Part shown: positions 32,701 through 45,300 of the stretch, piece after piece | Numbering within the stretch: position 1 is the stretch's first letter | Layout: each line of letters starts with the position of its first letter | Origin: Limnomonas spitsbergensis | Lineage: Eukaryota; Chlorophyta; Chlorophyceae; Chlamydomonadales | Length of the DNA stretch: 64,000 nt | Assembly: GCA_037349105.1 (NCBI GenBank) | Contig: JAYJMM010000123.1 | Span: 4,340,001 to 4,404,000 of the forward strand | Direction of reading: 5' to 3' | Made by a program: the position numbers and the translations under genes | Notes under the pieces: model-generated | Database searches by the model: none | What the model was told of the DNA's origin: nothing | The model's input: the letters and a program-made list of their open reading frames with translations, nothing else

Positions 32701-35321
32701 TTTTCTCTATCTCTCTCACCAGCATCCACATCAATATCATTGCGGACTCTGTTCTCTAGGACAACCGCCTGCTCTCCGAATCCTGTCCCCAAGTTAGGGT
32801 TGTTGAAACGAAGCAGCCACGCGTTGTTGTTGCAGTCTGCTGTCAGACTCTTGCTCATTCGTTGCAGACCTGCCGGTGAACGAGCGCAGGCAAAGGTCAG
32901 AGGTGGGTAGGGAGGCCTGCATGTCTGCGTTCAAGGTGCGCAGGCAAGGGGCGGGATGGCACAGAGAGATCATGCAAGCACTCTAAGAAAAACACAGTCA
33001 TCGTAATGAATCATTCAAAAATGTGCATGATCGGGAACACGTTTTCCTGGTCAACCGTACGCATGCTTGTTTTCTTGGTCAAAAATGAAGGGGAAAAAAC
33101 GGGGGAAAATTTCTCATTTCCAACAGAAGGATGGCGTCAAAAATTAAAGATGAGTATTTCAATGCACCCTTCACTCAGAATAACGTTAATCATAAGGGAG
33201 GGCAAAGGAGCTATTTTTGTGTGGCAATACTGTAGACATCCTGCATTTGAATTGAATGCTCCATGCAGGCAACTGATTTTAACATTCCAAAACAAAATGA
33301 ATCATCCAACACTGCACAGGGGTTAGGGGACGACGTCGTTGTAACGGCCCCCACATACCATGCCATGCTGCTGAATCCTCTCAGAGAGATATAGAACTGC
33401 TTCCACCGCATGGAGGTAGGGACACAAATGAGGAAGATAACAACGACAGATTCACAAACGCACCTTCCATCCCTGCCTTGTCTCCCTCAGCTTCCAACCT
33501 TGCCATCACGTACAGCTCCGGGTCTTCCGCAACAGCGATATTGTCCCCAAATATAGAAATGCGGCTGGGCAGGTTAAACCCCGTATCGTTCGGCATCTGC
33601 TCAGACATTGAGGCGGGCTTGGTGGAGTGGATGCAGAAAGCCAAGTCCGCAGGAAGCCCCAGGGCTTCATAATCCACCTCCACCTCCACCTGCAGGTCCA
33701 CTTCGGGGCTAAGGCCCTCGACCGACAGAGCACAGCTGCCGACAGCTGTTGCAGCGTTGTCGTCGTTCTTTTGGACATGGCTGGGGAACTTGGCGACGCT
33801 CGAGTAGCCATTCATACCTGTTCCATGTGAAAAGCATGCCGGATATTTTTCAGGTTATATTAAGGCAGAAGCTGCGCAGACAACCAGCCTCAGCTTGGAC
33901 TCCGCAAAGGCCCAATGTGAAAACTCATCCTCAGTAGAAGTATTAGCAAACATATTATCACTGTTCAGCCCTGCTTATTGAAACAAACTGAGTTGTAATA
34001 CAACCCTTGGCCAGGTCAGCCATGATTCACAACATTCAGCCATTCGCCCCTAGGCAGTACCGAACTCGCATTGTCAGCCTCCCTCCGCACCCACCTGGCA
34101 TCAGGACTGCATGCTCCACAGGGACGAGCCTCGAGGTATTACCGCCTGCACCTGTCGCCCGCAGCAGTGGGGCGCCGTCAGGTCCCAGGTTGCATCTTCG
34201 GCGCCGGGCGGAGGCTTCCCTGCTCCCGCTGTTCTCGTGGTAGGGGTCGGGCAGGCCGATCTCCTCGGTGATACCCCTACGGCGCGAACGGGAGACCGAG
34301 CGGAGGATGTTTCCCACAGCCTGATGTCCCAGAAGCTCAAAGGCGATGTCGCCGCCCAGACGGGCCCCAAAGAGGCCACTGTCTGCAAACTGGGTGGGGC
34401 CATCGATGAAGGCAGGAAGGATGTGCAGGGGAAGGGAGTGGTTGCTCATCTGATCCCACTGCATATCTGAGGGTGCTTCCTCCAGCTCAAAGCCATTGTA
34501 GTTGGTGTTGTGTGCACCATCCATCCAAAGGGGTGGATGAAAGAGTCGCTGGATGGGCCTGCACAAACATGGAGAAAGCAGTTGAATTGGAATCTCAGGT
34601 ACGGTATTCCAGCATCAATCTTTGTTCATAAGCTTAAAGGACAATTCAGCTACAGAAAGGTCAACAGCTGAGAGAGCCTGGGCAGCAAGCCCTGCTGTTC
34701 AGGCTGCAAGTCCATAAGCCAGGCAAGGTTTGTTTTGGTCCCAATTGGCCCACTCACTGGTGACAGCCAGGGGGCCCTTAAGGGAAAACTATCCAGCAAC
34801 CATCAGATGCAAGTATAGACGAGGGGAGAGCTGCATTTCGAGGCCTCACCTCGTCTCCGTGTCTAGCTCGTCTTGCAGAGCCGGAGACAGGAACATCTTG
34901 ATCCGGAATGTCTTGACGGGGGTACCAGGCCTTTGCATCGCGTTGAAGTACTCATCATACAGCTCCTGGTATTTCAGTATCCACAGAGTGTGGTAAGAAG
35001 TCAATGCAAAACAGCCGCGACTGCAGTCATAACACAGTGCGAACAGGACTGTCTTACCTTAAGGTCGTCATCCCCAGCAATGGAGACTAGCTCGTGAGGG
35101 GACAAGTCCTCTCCCGGGGCCAGGTACTTCAGCGAGGTCTTCTGTCCTACCTACTCGGAAACAGATGCGTGGTTGCTTGTCGGTCCTGTTCGCGGACAGG
35201 CAATTATCATGGTTCGTACCTTTTCGTTCACTTTCAGGCACAGGTCAGCGTAGTTAGAACCAGCAGGAACGCTCTCGTTGAACACGGAGCCTCCAACGTA
35301 GTGCCAGGTAAGATGCGCGCA
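29715..35321 (-). CDS. PB1-domain Raf-like (TKL) protein kinase, 5' end unresolved
   Basis: Nine or more exons: 35321-35220, 35141-35058, 34965-34850, 34558-34095, 33817-33464, 32546-32368, 31884-31622, 31071-30909, 30411-30301 and 29978-29715, with matching phases up to the activation segment. The N-terminal PB1 domain gives WHYVGGSVF, YLAPGEDLSPHELVSIAGDD and a TFRIKMFL strand. A Ser/Arg-rich middle follows. The kinase has IGEGAFGEV (P loop), VAVKWLK (lysine), HFDLKPDNLL (catalytic loop), DFGLS, GTLPYMAPEL and CDVWSMGVVMWEM, and ends near RPTFKQLTTHL. This order matches plant and algal PB1-Raf MAPKKK-like kinases, which act in stress signalling. The catalytic loop has Phe where Arg is usual (HFD, non-RD). 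A Gly/Ser-rich insert lies between beta 4 and beta 5. Additional 5' exons probably lie upstream of 35.3 kb. Confidence 0.9.
31345..31560 (+). repeat. Dispersed repeat family B
   Basis: It begins CTGCTACAATGCAGCTACAT, has TTTGGCCCAGTGGTGGCTGA and ends GGTGATCTGGTGCGCAC. It lies in a kinase intron. Confidence 0.6.
34640..34800 (+). repeat. Dispersed repeat family B
   Basis: It begins TTCAGCTACAGAAAG and has GTTTTGGTCCCAATTGGCCC followed by a CAGCCAGGGGGCCCT block. It lies in a kinase intron. Confidence 0.55.
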
Positions 35322-36104
35322 CTGCGACATGGGCAGCGGGTATTCATAAAGCGAGGAAGTCAGTGACGGGCGGATTGCATGAAGGCATTGAGCAACAACA
35401 AACTGACCTCAAAAAGGCCACCCCAGTGCAGTCGAACACGGATACGGTCTGAGTCCATTGGGCAAGAATTATTCTGATAAATTGATCGCTGCAATGACGA
35501 GAGGGTTGCACAAGGCAGCGGCAGGGAGGAGAGGGGGGGGGCTGCACGAGTCTACTGCTCCTTAATAATTAGCTTATGCCATTATGTGGGTTATGTAGAC
35601 TACACCACCCCGGCGGGAAGTGTAGAAGGGGAAGTGAAGAAGGGAAGTGAAGAGGGAAGTATGCACGAAAACAAATGTCGCGAAGGAGACCAAGGTTTGC
35701 GACAGTAGTGGGACAAGCAAGGTGGATATTTGCAATAACTGGGGATGCCGATATTCCCAGAAGGCATGCATCCAAATCATTAGAGTTCCAGTAAACCATC
35801 AGCTACTCTCTCGGCTACAATCACGGCTACAATCACGCACATAATGTCGCGTCATGCAAGCGCGACGAGAGCAAGATATTATAAGAATTGCACATATCTA
35901 CCATCTTCATGTTGATACAGGCTATATTGCAGCCAGTAAAGCTGAGAGTATCTTGGTGCTCGGAGCCTTTCCTTCAGGTGGGTTGAAAACTTTGTCTACC
36001 AAGGAGGGCTACGCGACACACTATGTTTCAAAATCAATATACATTTCTGCAGTAGTGAAATGCCTGTCGACAGTTGATCGAATCCTCTCAACTCCCTGTC
36101 ACAG

Positions 36105-36604
36105 GCTGGACCCAAGCACTGCTTCAACGAGACTCTCACAGATTTCACACCACTGGGCTTCTCGTCTTGGAAAGAGCGCTTGAGCGTGAAGTTTGGGCGT
36201 AGGTCAATGGCTTTGAGCTATTGCCTTCCTGCGATCAGCTCGGAAGAGGTTGCAGCATCTCCACCATTTGCTTTAGACTCCTCAGAGGATTTGAGACTTC
36301 TACAAGCTGTGTACGTGCGGTCGCTGAAACTTCACACGAAGCCAAGCACGTTCCGCATAGCTGTCTGTGCGTCAGCTTCGTCAGACCAGTTGCCCTCGAC
36401 CAGCCTTCACAGCACCATCAACGTGGATGGCGTGCAGACACGGCGTCAAAGGTCCTCAGCCCCGCCCAGTCTAGCTCCTGCGCCAGAGTCTTGCACCGAT
36501 ATTTCCTTAGATATTTCTCGCCAGCGCCTCCGGGAAGCGGGTACATCCGGGACAACGCCGGTGAACAAGAAGCTGAGGCCTCACCAGCGGCAGCAGCTTG
36601 CACA
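36105..36604 (+). CDS. Exon with a PB1-like domain, gene otherwise unresolved
   Basis: An open exon starts after the acceptor CCCTGTCACAG and ends at a GTGAGT donor near 36604. It reads GFSSWKERLSVKFGRRS, SYCLP, then ALDSSEDLRLLQAVYV and TFRIAVCAS. That pattern (basic first helix, a Ser/Asp-Glu-Asp-Leu turn, a final TFRI strand) resembles a PB1 domain. A Ser/Pro-rich tail follows. A candidate next exon begins after CCCTGTAG at 36726, but two frames are open there and the phase that fits is the less protein-like one. The PB1 kinase runs away from it on the other strand. It could belong to a PB1-containing regulator, but this is uncertain. Confidence 0.4.
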
Positions 36605-36933
36605 GTGAGTTGCAGACAACCAAATGGACAGAGATTTGCATGGTCTCTCAAAGGGTTCGAATCATGGTACTGTCACCTGCTAAACCCAAGCTGTCTGAAC
36701 TTTTTGACATTCCCTTCCCTGTAGGACCACCTCATGCGTCACTCCCAAACTCACTCTCAAGAACTCGGACACCACCATCATCTCGCAGCGAGCTCCAGAT
36801 TTTTGCTGGGAAAATATACTACGATCCATTGCGAAGACGATTGACAAGCACCACTTCGCCTCCAAGCTCGCAGCTAATGCCCCTGTTTGAACAAATATGG
36901 ATATGTATCATATTGCCTGGTTTCAAAATTTAG

Positions 36934-39351
36934 GGTGCCGCCTCGAAGAAGGTTTCAATTAATCTTGGAAGGCATTTTATCACTGCAATTTTGGTTTGTG
37001 CTGAGTGCTACTTGCTGTCAATTTAGTCACTGCTGCTACCCAGCGCGTACTGACTTGGCTACCAGCATGAGACGAGACGGCCATTGCAGCGTTGATTATC
37101 AAAACTATCAGGAAATGTCTTCGTGTCCAGTTTTGAATTTCTACAACAGCAAATGTTGCCACCGTAGTTTACGACACTCGTAACGTTGGACTTTGTTGGG
37201 AAACAACCATGTTTGCCTCCCCCCTACGTAATTGCTTCATGTTGCAATGCATCAATTATTCCGCATGCACCTAGTTTAACCCTCAGTTGTATCTTTAGAA
37301 CATGTGTACAAGGTATATGTTTGTACTCCTATAATCAAAGAATGTATGTTAAAACCTCCAGTAAAAGTTCTGGACTAGATTGGTATTTCCATGTTCTTCG
37401 CCCTTCGAGGCTGCTTAGTACGGTGTCTAGTGTAATTTGTCTTGCCTGGGTATTCTTGCATTGCTCAGTTGCAGCAGGTTGGAGATTCTAAGGATTACCC
37501 ACCTAAATCTCCATGGGCTGAATTTGGTGAGGTAGCTTGAACACTAAATATTGGTGTATCAATTCAGGCAATTAGTGAACCAGGAAGCGGCTACAGCCTG
37601 CAGGAGGAAGTTCAGACTAGGATTTTGTAAGGTATGACACATGTCATTTCCTGCTACCGACGTGTTGCTATTTTTTGCAATTTCGATATGCTGTTAATTC
37701 CTAAACTGTGCTATTTCCTGACGTAAGGGATGTAATGTAACGTCATTCCTGATGCGTGCCTACCCTCGAGTACAATTGTAATGCAAGCCATCCAGATGAT
37801 GGGGCCATTTGACCCTGCGGGGCATTCTGACATTAACAGCGGGTTTCAAACACTAAAATGAGAACATTGTCTAATATATCAGTACCCGAGTTCCATCCAA
37901 TATCTTAAAGCGCCACATCACTGCCTGTTGCCGAGGGGGCCAGACGCAGCAAAAGCCCTGCAGCCCAAGCGACCGACCAAAGGCTGAACAGGGTTGTGCC
38001 ATGTGGCCTAGTGCCTGGTGGTGTCCAAATGGCGGTTCCGCAGGGTGGCATGGAGCTTACTGAAAGATAACGGATTCCACTCGAAGACCATGCACATTGT
38101 CACTGGTGTGCCCACCATGGTCCTGCTTGTGCATAGTAGCTGGAATTGGGCCAAGTCATTCCCTACCAGCCCCACACGGCCGAGCATTTAGCAGGGCCCA
38201 GCGGGTATGCACCGTTCTAGACTGGCGGGCCCATGCAAAGTTTTCCAGCCCAGCAGGGCATCACATGAATGACCGGGACATGTGCTCGAAGATATTTTCC
38301 CTCCGGACAAGCAACTACCACAGATGGTTCGTATACGGCATGTCTGGGGGCGGGGCTGTAGGCAACAACAGACCAATGAAACAAAAAGAGTCCCATAGTG
38401 AGGAAGACTAATCAACAGTTACACCAGGGGCAGGCATGGGTGAGAGGCCCTGGCTCCTTTGGAGGATAAGGTATAACTTGCTGAGGCCTAGGGCCCAGAG
38501 GTGTAACGTCATTGACTTGCCGAGGCCTAGGCTTGTGAGGGGGTGGCTTTTGGGGGGGGTTCCATGTTTCCCCCCATAACAGTTTATTATGTGGCAGTTG
38601 GGCACCTAAGCGGCTGTGCCTTTGCTTCAGCTGGGCCCTGAGGTGTAACGTCAAACAAGGGTAGCCAGTAAGACCGGGGCAGGCATGGGTGGGAGGCCCT
38701 GATTTGTATGGAAGTTTCGTCCAACTCGTTGAGGGCTACGCTCAAAAAGGGACGGGAATCGGGCTCCCTTCTAATGGGTCTTGTCCCTTCTCTTCTCCCT
38801 TGCTTTCTCTCCTCTCTTTGCTTTCTAATCAGTCAGTTTGGCGACACGCTGAAGTCCTTTTGGGACAAAACCTACTGGTGTAACGTCGTTGAAATTTAAA
38901 TTTGAATCATGAGACATCAAAACATGCTGGACCAACACACGCTACCAGTAGTGACGCACCCATTGATTGACACTGTACGAGTATGCGGTGATTCTAGATG
39001 AAGTTCATATTGCGCCATGAAGGAACACAAGTCCGTGCCCGCAGACCACTTCAGGTATGCACACAACAGCAACACAACACCGAGTATCCGTGCCTCACAG
39101 TTCAGCGAGATCAATAAATCCGAATCCACTTGGCTATGAAAGATTCCAGGTTACAATCCATTTGGGGCCAAGGAGGAAAACAGCCAATTATTCACCCCGC
39201 CCCCCCACCCCCGCTTGCTGCAGCCAGATCATCGAATTCGAATCCACAACCTGGCGACATTGAGTGCATCAATGCATCATGCACCGGTAAGTACAGATGG
39301 CCCTCCTGCAATCATCTATCCACACTCCCTCAATCCTTCAAACCCACTCGG
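36934..39351. other. No gene seen; dispersed repeats
   Basis: 37000-37900 is AT-rich with nothing recognisable. 38100-38225 holds family A (ATTTAGCAGGGCCCAGCGGG). 38407-38890 holds at least three ends of the form AGGTGTAACGTCA and two starts of the form GGGGCAGGCATGGGTG, so several short elements are nested here. Confidence 0.5.
38100..38890. repeat. Cluster of family A dispersed elements
   Basis: GTTACACCAGGGGCAGG at 38418 and GGTGTAAC at 38494, 38643 and 38878 form short terminal inverted repeats. The internal GGGCCCAGAGGTGTAAC matches 14891-14907. The copies look like miniature inverted-repeat elements inserted into each other. Confidence 0.55.
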
Positions 39352-42300
39352 CTACATCAGAGGCTCCGCCATCAGCTGCATCATGCGACGATACGTGCAG
39401 ATGGCCCTCTTGTAGTCCTCCACTCGTACGCGCTCGTTGGTGCCATGGATGCGGCTCAGGTCCCCGCCCTTCTTGTTGACCTTGTACGGTACAAACCGCA
39501 GGACGCCGTGCACCGACAGATGGGAGTAGAACTTGGAATCCGTGCCGCCAGTCATGAGGAAAGGCACCACCGCTACTGCCTGCACACATACAGGAGGGGA
39601 TAGGGTAAAGGTGATGGGTCCCAAACCCCAACACAGCAGGGAAAGGGTTCTGGTGCAGGAACCCTAAACCCGAACCTGGGATACGACCGCAACAACTGGC
39701 ACATCCACTGCTGGGTTCAGGGTATAAGGCTTGGGGCCTAGGGTCTTGACCGCGACCGACAGTGCGTGCAAATTACGGTTCCGGGTTTAAACCACACCGC
39801 CTGCACTCACACAGGAAGGGCAGCAGGCAGCTTGACCAGCGGAGCGCAGGCCAACAGTCAGTGAGAAGCCAATTATCAGGCAATGTTTTTGGCCCCAATC
39901 AGCAGTGGGCGCTGCCTGGCGTTCCCCAGAAGTTGCACAGTAAATTAACCATACAGCTGCGCATGGGGCAGGACCGAGTGTGGAGTGCACCATCAGGATC
40001 ACGAATGATCCCTGACACAAATGTGCGCCAACTTGTTGAGCATATGTCCAGCGTAAAAAAATCTTTTGTACATTTAATGGGCAATCAGCAGGAAACCAAC
40101 ATAAGCCTTTTTGGGGGTGAAACTGTGAGGGGGTCCCCAAGAAGCGCTTCGTTTTTGCCCCAGTTGCCCAGCCCCCCTCACTTCCGAGTCATAATGCTAT
40201 TAAAGCTCCGGGGTGGCTTGCCTCTGAGCCGCTCGTGGGCCCCTAAGCCGCTTAGGGTTTGGAGTTTAGGGTTCAGCTACTAACCGTGGAGTCGCTGTGC
40301 CGCCAGTACTCCTGGATGGCCTGCTTCAGTGCCTTGAAATGTGGACCTTGGCTGCTGGTCACGCTTGGGAGTGGGCCTGCAGACAACACACACAAGGGTG
40401 ATGTCACCAATCGTATTCCGGGTCGGTATTCTCTACTCGGCATGTCTTTAAAATTTGGGGGGGGGGTCATGTTCCAATCGAGCCTGCATAAGGCTTGTTA
40501 GTACAGCTACGGAATGTTAGACATGTCACTAAGATACATGGTACTCTATGTGCGTGTAGCAATACCTGTGAAGGTGCCACCAAGGATGCGAGACGTCCCG
40601 TTCACGCCCATTTTTTTCATTGCCGTGTTGAAGTAGCTGAGCATGTCTTCGTGCGCCGACTCAGCTGAATCAGCATTTTCCAAGGGCAAGGGCTCAGTCA
40701 ACGAGTAATGACTGTATACACATTCTGACTAAAAAACAGTATTCAGGTTTCAGTGCTGCATCAGATGCACCTCAGATCTGCCTCGTACACATGGATCAGA
40801 TCTACCAAAGATCTGCCACACATGTACACACCAGATCTGCCTTAGATCCATCTGAGATACACATGCATCAGATCTGCTTCATACTTGCATGGATCAGTGA
40901 TACATCAGATCTGCTGATCTGATCGAATCTGATCAGATAAGTGACGTAAGCATCAGATCTGAAGGCTCCACCCCATAAAACAAACTCACCAGGGTGGCTG
41001 CGTAGGTTATACGTCAGCAAGCCAGTCTGAGGCAGGACGTTATGAGCCACGCCGGCGGATATGTTAACGACAGCTGCGCGGCAGAAGAGGTGGACAGGGT
41101 CTCGAAAGCTATGCAACAGAAGGTATAGCCTTGTCCACAACAGCTACCCACAAGAAGGCATTGTAAACAGACATGGTCAAGAAAGATACGTAACAGAAGG
41201 CGATTTTTGATAATATTGAATACGGTAGTACGGGGAGTTCATCCGATTCTAAAAACACCAAAGCCGAAAATTCCTGACCCTGAAATCCTGAACTTTGTCC
41301 AACCACATGCTTAATTCGCTGTTTGCATCCTATGGCAGGGCAAGTTTTGTTACGTCGAGGCTGCAGATTCGCCTGTTCTGCTGCATGCCAAAGCCTGTTC
41401 AGGATCAGGGATAAAAGGTTGAGGCAGCAGATTATACCTGTCGTGGTTCTAACCAAAGCGGCTGTCTCCCGTGATGAGTAAACAAAACCCTGAGCCACGA
41501 GCGCCCTCAGCGGCCTGGGCAGGCAGGTACACAGCAGGGCAGCAAACATGGTTCATGGCCTAGGCGTAAGGGCTTGAGGGTTGTGGAGAGAGGCGCAGAG
41601 GGGGCTCAGCAGGGTTGAGGGTTGAGGGGTTTAAGTGCAGCCGAGTAAGCAGAATTTTAAGTTCTGGCAGTGAAGTGCAGGACAGCGGGCAGGGTTGAGG
41701 GTTCAGCGTGAGCAACTGAAGCCAGGAGGCTAAGTCCTCAGCCGCCAGGATGGCATCGGCACAGAGAAAGGGAGGTGAAAACAGGTGAAGATTGAGGTGT
41801 TTGGGTGAGCAGCGGCCTGCGGTGCAGTGAGCAGGCCGAATGAGGCGCAGTGCATTACCGTGATACCAGATAGGGTCCGCGCACCCCCCGAAAAAAGAAT
41901 TTAAATTTTCGATGCGCAGCCAAAAAGCGGTTAAGAAACGGCCGCACAGGGTCAAAAATGGGCTGGTCATTTAATTTAACGCCACGCATCAAGTACGATA
42001 ATATTAATTTCCGGCCGCGCAGCGCCTTCAGCCAGTGCAGTAAAACTCATTCAAAACCCTCAAGTGGGGCCAGGTAAAGGGGCCTGTCACTAGGGGGGTC
42101 GGACTAGTCCCCTGACACCCCCCCGGCTAACATACAATGCGACCCCATGGTTGACGCGTTAGCACACACAAGAATCGACTGGCGTCCAGGACTTAAGCCA
42201 TTGCATACAAAATGGAACATCACTTTTTTTCCTGGTCGATTCTTCGTTGTGCAAAGGCGCCAACCGGGCACTGAAAGCCCCTGTTTGGGGGACTAGCTAG

Positions 42301-45300
42301 TCCGTCCCCTCGCTCTAGTGACAGGCCCCTTGCCAGGAAGGACAGAACGCTGAATTGCTTGAGAAGAGAAGGCAATGAACGGATGTAAAACAACCTGTCG
42401 CGCGCTCGAGATCGCGATTTCTTTAGATTCGCGATTTTTAATTCACGGCGCGCACCCCCAAACTAATTGTAAGTGCACAAGACTGACACTCCGCGCAGCA
42501 GAAATTTTTGAATCAACATTAGCGAGCATCCAGGTCCGCGCACCCCAAGAATTGTTTATTTTTGAGCGAATTCTACCCGTTGTTACGGTGTGTGAAGAAA
42601 AACATCACCCAGTCCTCGCTCGCTGCCCTCGCTGCCCTCTTTGCCTTGCTTTATTTCAACATGCAGGGTCTTTCGAAATGCCAGTTCCATAAGACCATAA
42701 CCGATACCAGCTGGCTGTTGCGCCACCATATGTTGCAAACACTAACCTTGATAGACACGACCTACACGCCCCGGATGCTCATTCACATACACGCCTCATG
42801 GCATGTTCATGGACAGTATAACGTGTTTATTTCCCGATGTGTATAGACATCAGTATTGAAAGATGAGTTTTTTTATCTCATTCCTTTCTGAGCCACCTAC
42901 TCCAGGGAGGCACTGCACTGCATCTGCACTGCATCATTAGAACCTGGAGCAGCCCCCGGCGTAGAGCACAAACATACATTTACCTACACCAGTACCGATT
43001 TTTAATTGTCTTTTATCATATATCCCCCCCTGCTGATCAGGTCTGAGTCCACCTACCCGGAGTCACAGCGTGTCATGAGGACCTGCAGCAGCCTGTTGCC
43101 GGCGTAGGGTGCAAGGCCCTGGAGGAAGTCAGTCATAGGCGGCTGGAGCGTCGCCCCAAATGGATGGCTCCCCACATATGAGATGAGCTGCAGGGGGGCA
43201 AGAGCAGTTTGGGAGGTGAGGGTTTAGGGATGCCAGGACATGGATCCACAACCCTGAAAATTGAGCCAGTTATGAAAAATATGACACCGGTATGCGATTA
43301 AACAAAATACCCTGTTAAGTAATGTGCCGTCTTTCCCCAAAGCCTCCATGCACCTCTCAGATATAATTATAATTTCATCTACATGAGTCAGCTATATGAG
43401 TGTCTTGTAAACATTTCCGCAGGGCCAAACAGAATCGAACCAATGAATTCCTTCGAATGAATGTGCATTGGCGTAGGTGCAGGAGCTCTTCAAAGTACTA
43501 TGTCAGCAGTTTGTCAGGCTTGGACATGTGCAATAGTTTTGAACTCGTCAAGCACCTGCCAAAGATATCATTACACACCGTGCAGCAAGTAAATGAAAGA
43601 GGCCCATCATACCTGACACGCGAGACAGGCCCACTATTACTATGAACAGGGCAGGCCCGGTACACCTTACAACAAAGACGGCACATCGCACCGTCAATTG
43701 AGGCAGGCCCAATATTACATACGGTACCTAAACTACCAGCCAGGCCCGACACACATTTGCACGAGGCAGGCCCCTCGCACCTTGGCTGCTTGGGATGCAA
43801 TGTCTGAGCCGTCAGTGGGCGGCATCGATGAATGCCCTCCAGCGGAAGACAGCTGCACTTCAATCATGGTATATACCTATGGGGGAGTGAGAGTGAGAGA
43901 AGGAGAAGACAGCTGCAATTCAAGCATGGTATATACCTATGGGGGAGAGAGAGAGGGAGAGGGAGAAGACAGCTGCAATTCAATCATGGTATATACCTAT
44001 GGGGGAGTGAGAGTGAGAGAAGGAGAAGACAGCTGCACTTCAATCATGGTATATACCTATGGGGGAGAGAGAGAGGGAGAGGGAGAAGACAGCTGCACTT
44101 CAATCATGGTATATACCTATGGGGGAGTGAGAGAGGGAGAAGACAGCTGCAATTCAATCATGGTATATACCTATGGGGGAGTGAGAGTGAGAGAGGGAGA
44201 AGACAGCTGCACTTCAATCATGGTAAATACCTATGGGGGAGTGAGAGAGGGAGAGGGAGAAGACAGCTGCACTTCAATCATGGTATATACCTATGGGGGA
44301 GAGAGAGAGGGAGAAGACAGCTGCACTTCAATCATGGTATATACCTATGGGGGAGTGAGAGAGGGAGAGGGAGAAGACAGCTGCACTTCAATCATGGTAT
44401 ATACCTATGGGGGAGTGAGAGTGAGAGAGGGAGAAGACAGCTGCACTTCAATCATGGTATATACCTATGGGGGAGTGAGAGTGAGAGAGGGAGAAGACAG
44501 CTGCACTTCAATCATGGTATATACCTATGGGGGATGGAGTGAGAGTGAGAGAGGGAGAAGACAGCTGCACTTCAATCATGGTATATACCTATGGGGGAGT
44601 GAGAGTGAGAGAGGGAGAAGACAGCTGCACTTCAATCATGGTATATATACCTATAGGGGAGTGAGAGAGAGAGAGAGGGAGAAGACAGCTGCACTTCAAT
44701 CATGGTATATACCTATGGGGGAGTGAGAGAGGGAGAGGGAGAAGACAGCTGCACTTCAATCATGGTATATACCTATGGGGGAGTGAGAGTGAGAGAGGGA
44801 GAAGACAGCTGCACTTCAATCATGGTATATACCTATGGGGGAGTGAGAGTGAGAGAGGGAGAAGACAGCTGCACTTCAATCATGGTATATACCTATGGGG
44901 GAGTGAGAGAGGGAGAGGGAGAAGACAGCTGCACTTCAATCATGGTATATACCTATGGGGGAGTGAGAGAGGGAGAGGGAGAAGACACCTGCACTTCAAT
45001 CATGGTATATACCTATGGGGGAGTGAGAGTGAGAGAGGGAGAAGACAGCTGCACTTCAATCATGGTATATACCTATGGGGGAGTGAGAGAGGGAGAGGGA
45101 GAAGACAGCTGCACTTCAATCATGGTATATACCTATGGGGGAGTGAGAGTGAGAGAGGGAGAAGACAGCTGCAATTCAATCATGGTATATACCTATGGGG
45201 GAGTGAGAGAGGGAGAAGACAGCTGCAATTCAATCATGGTATATACCTATGGGGGAGAGAGAGAGGGAGAAGACAGCTGCACTTCAATCATGGTATATAC

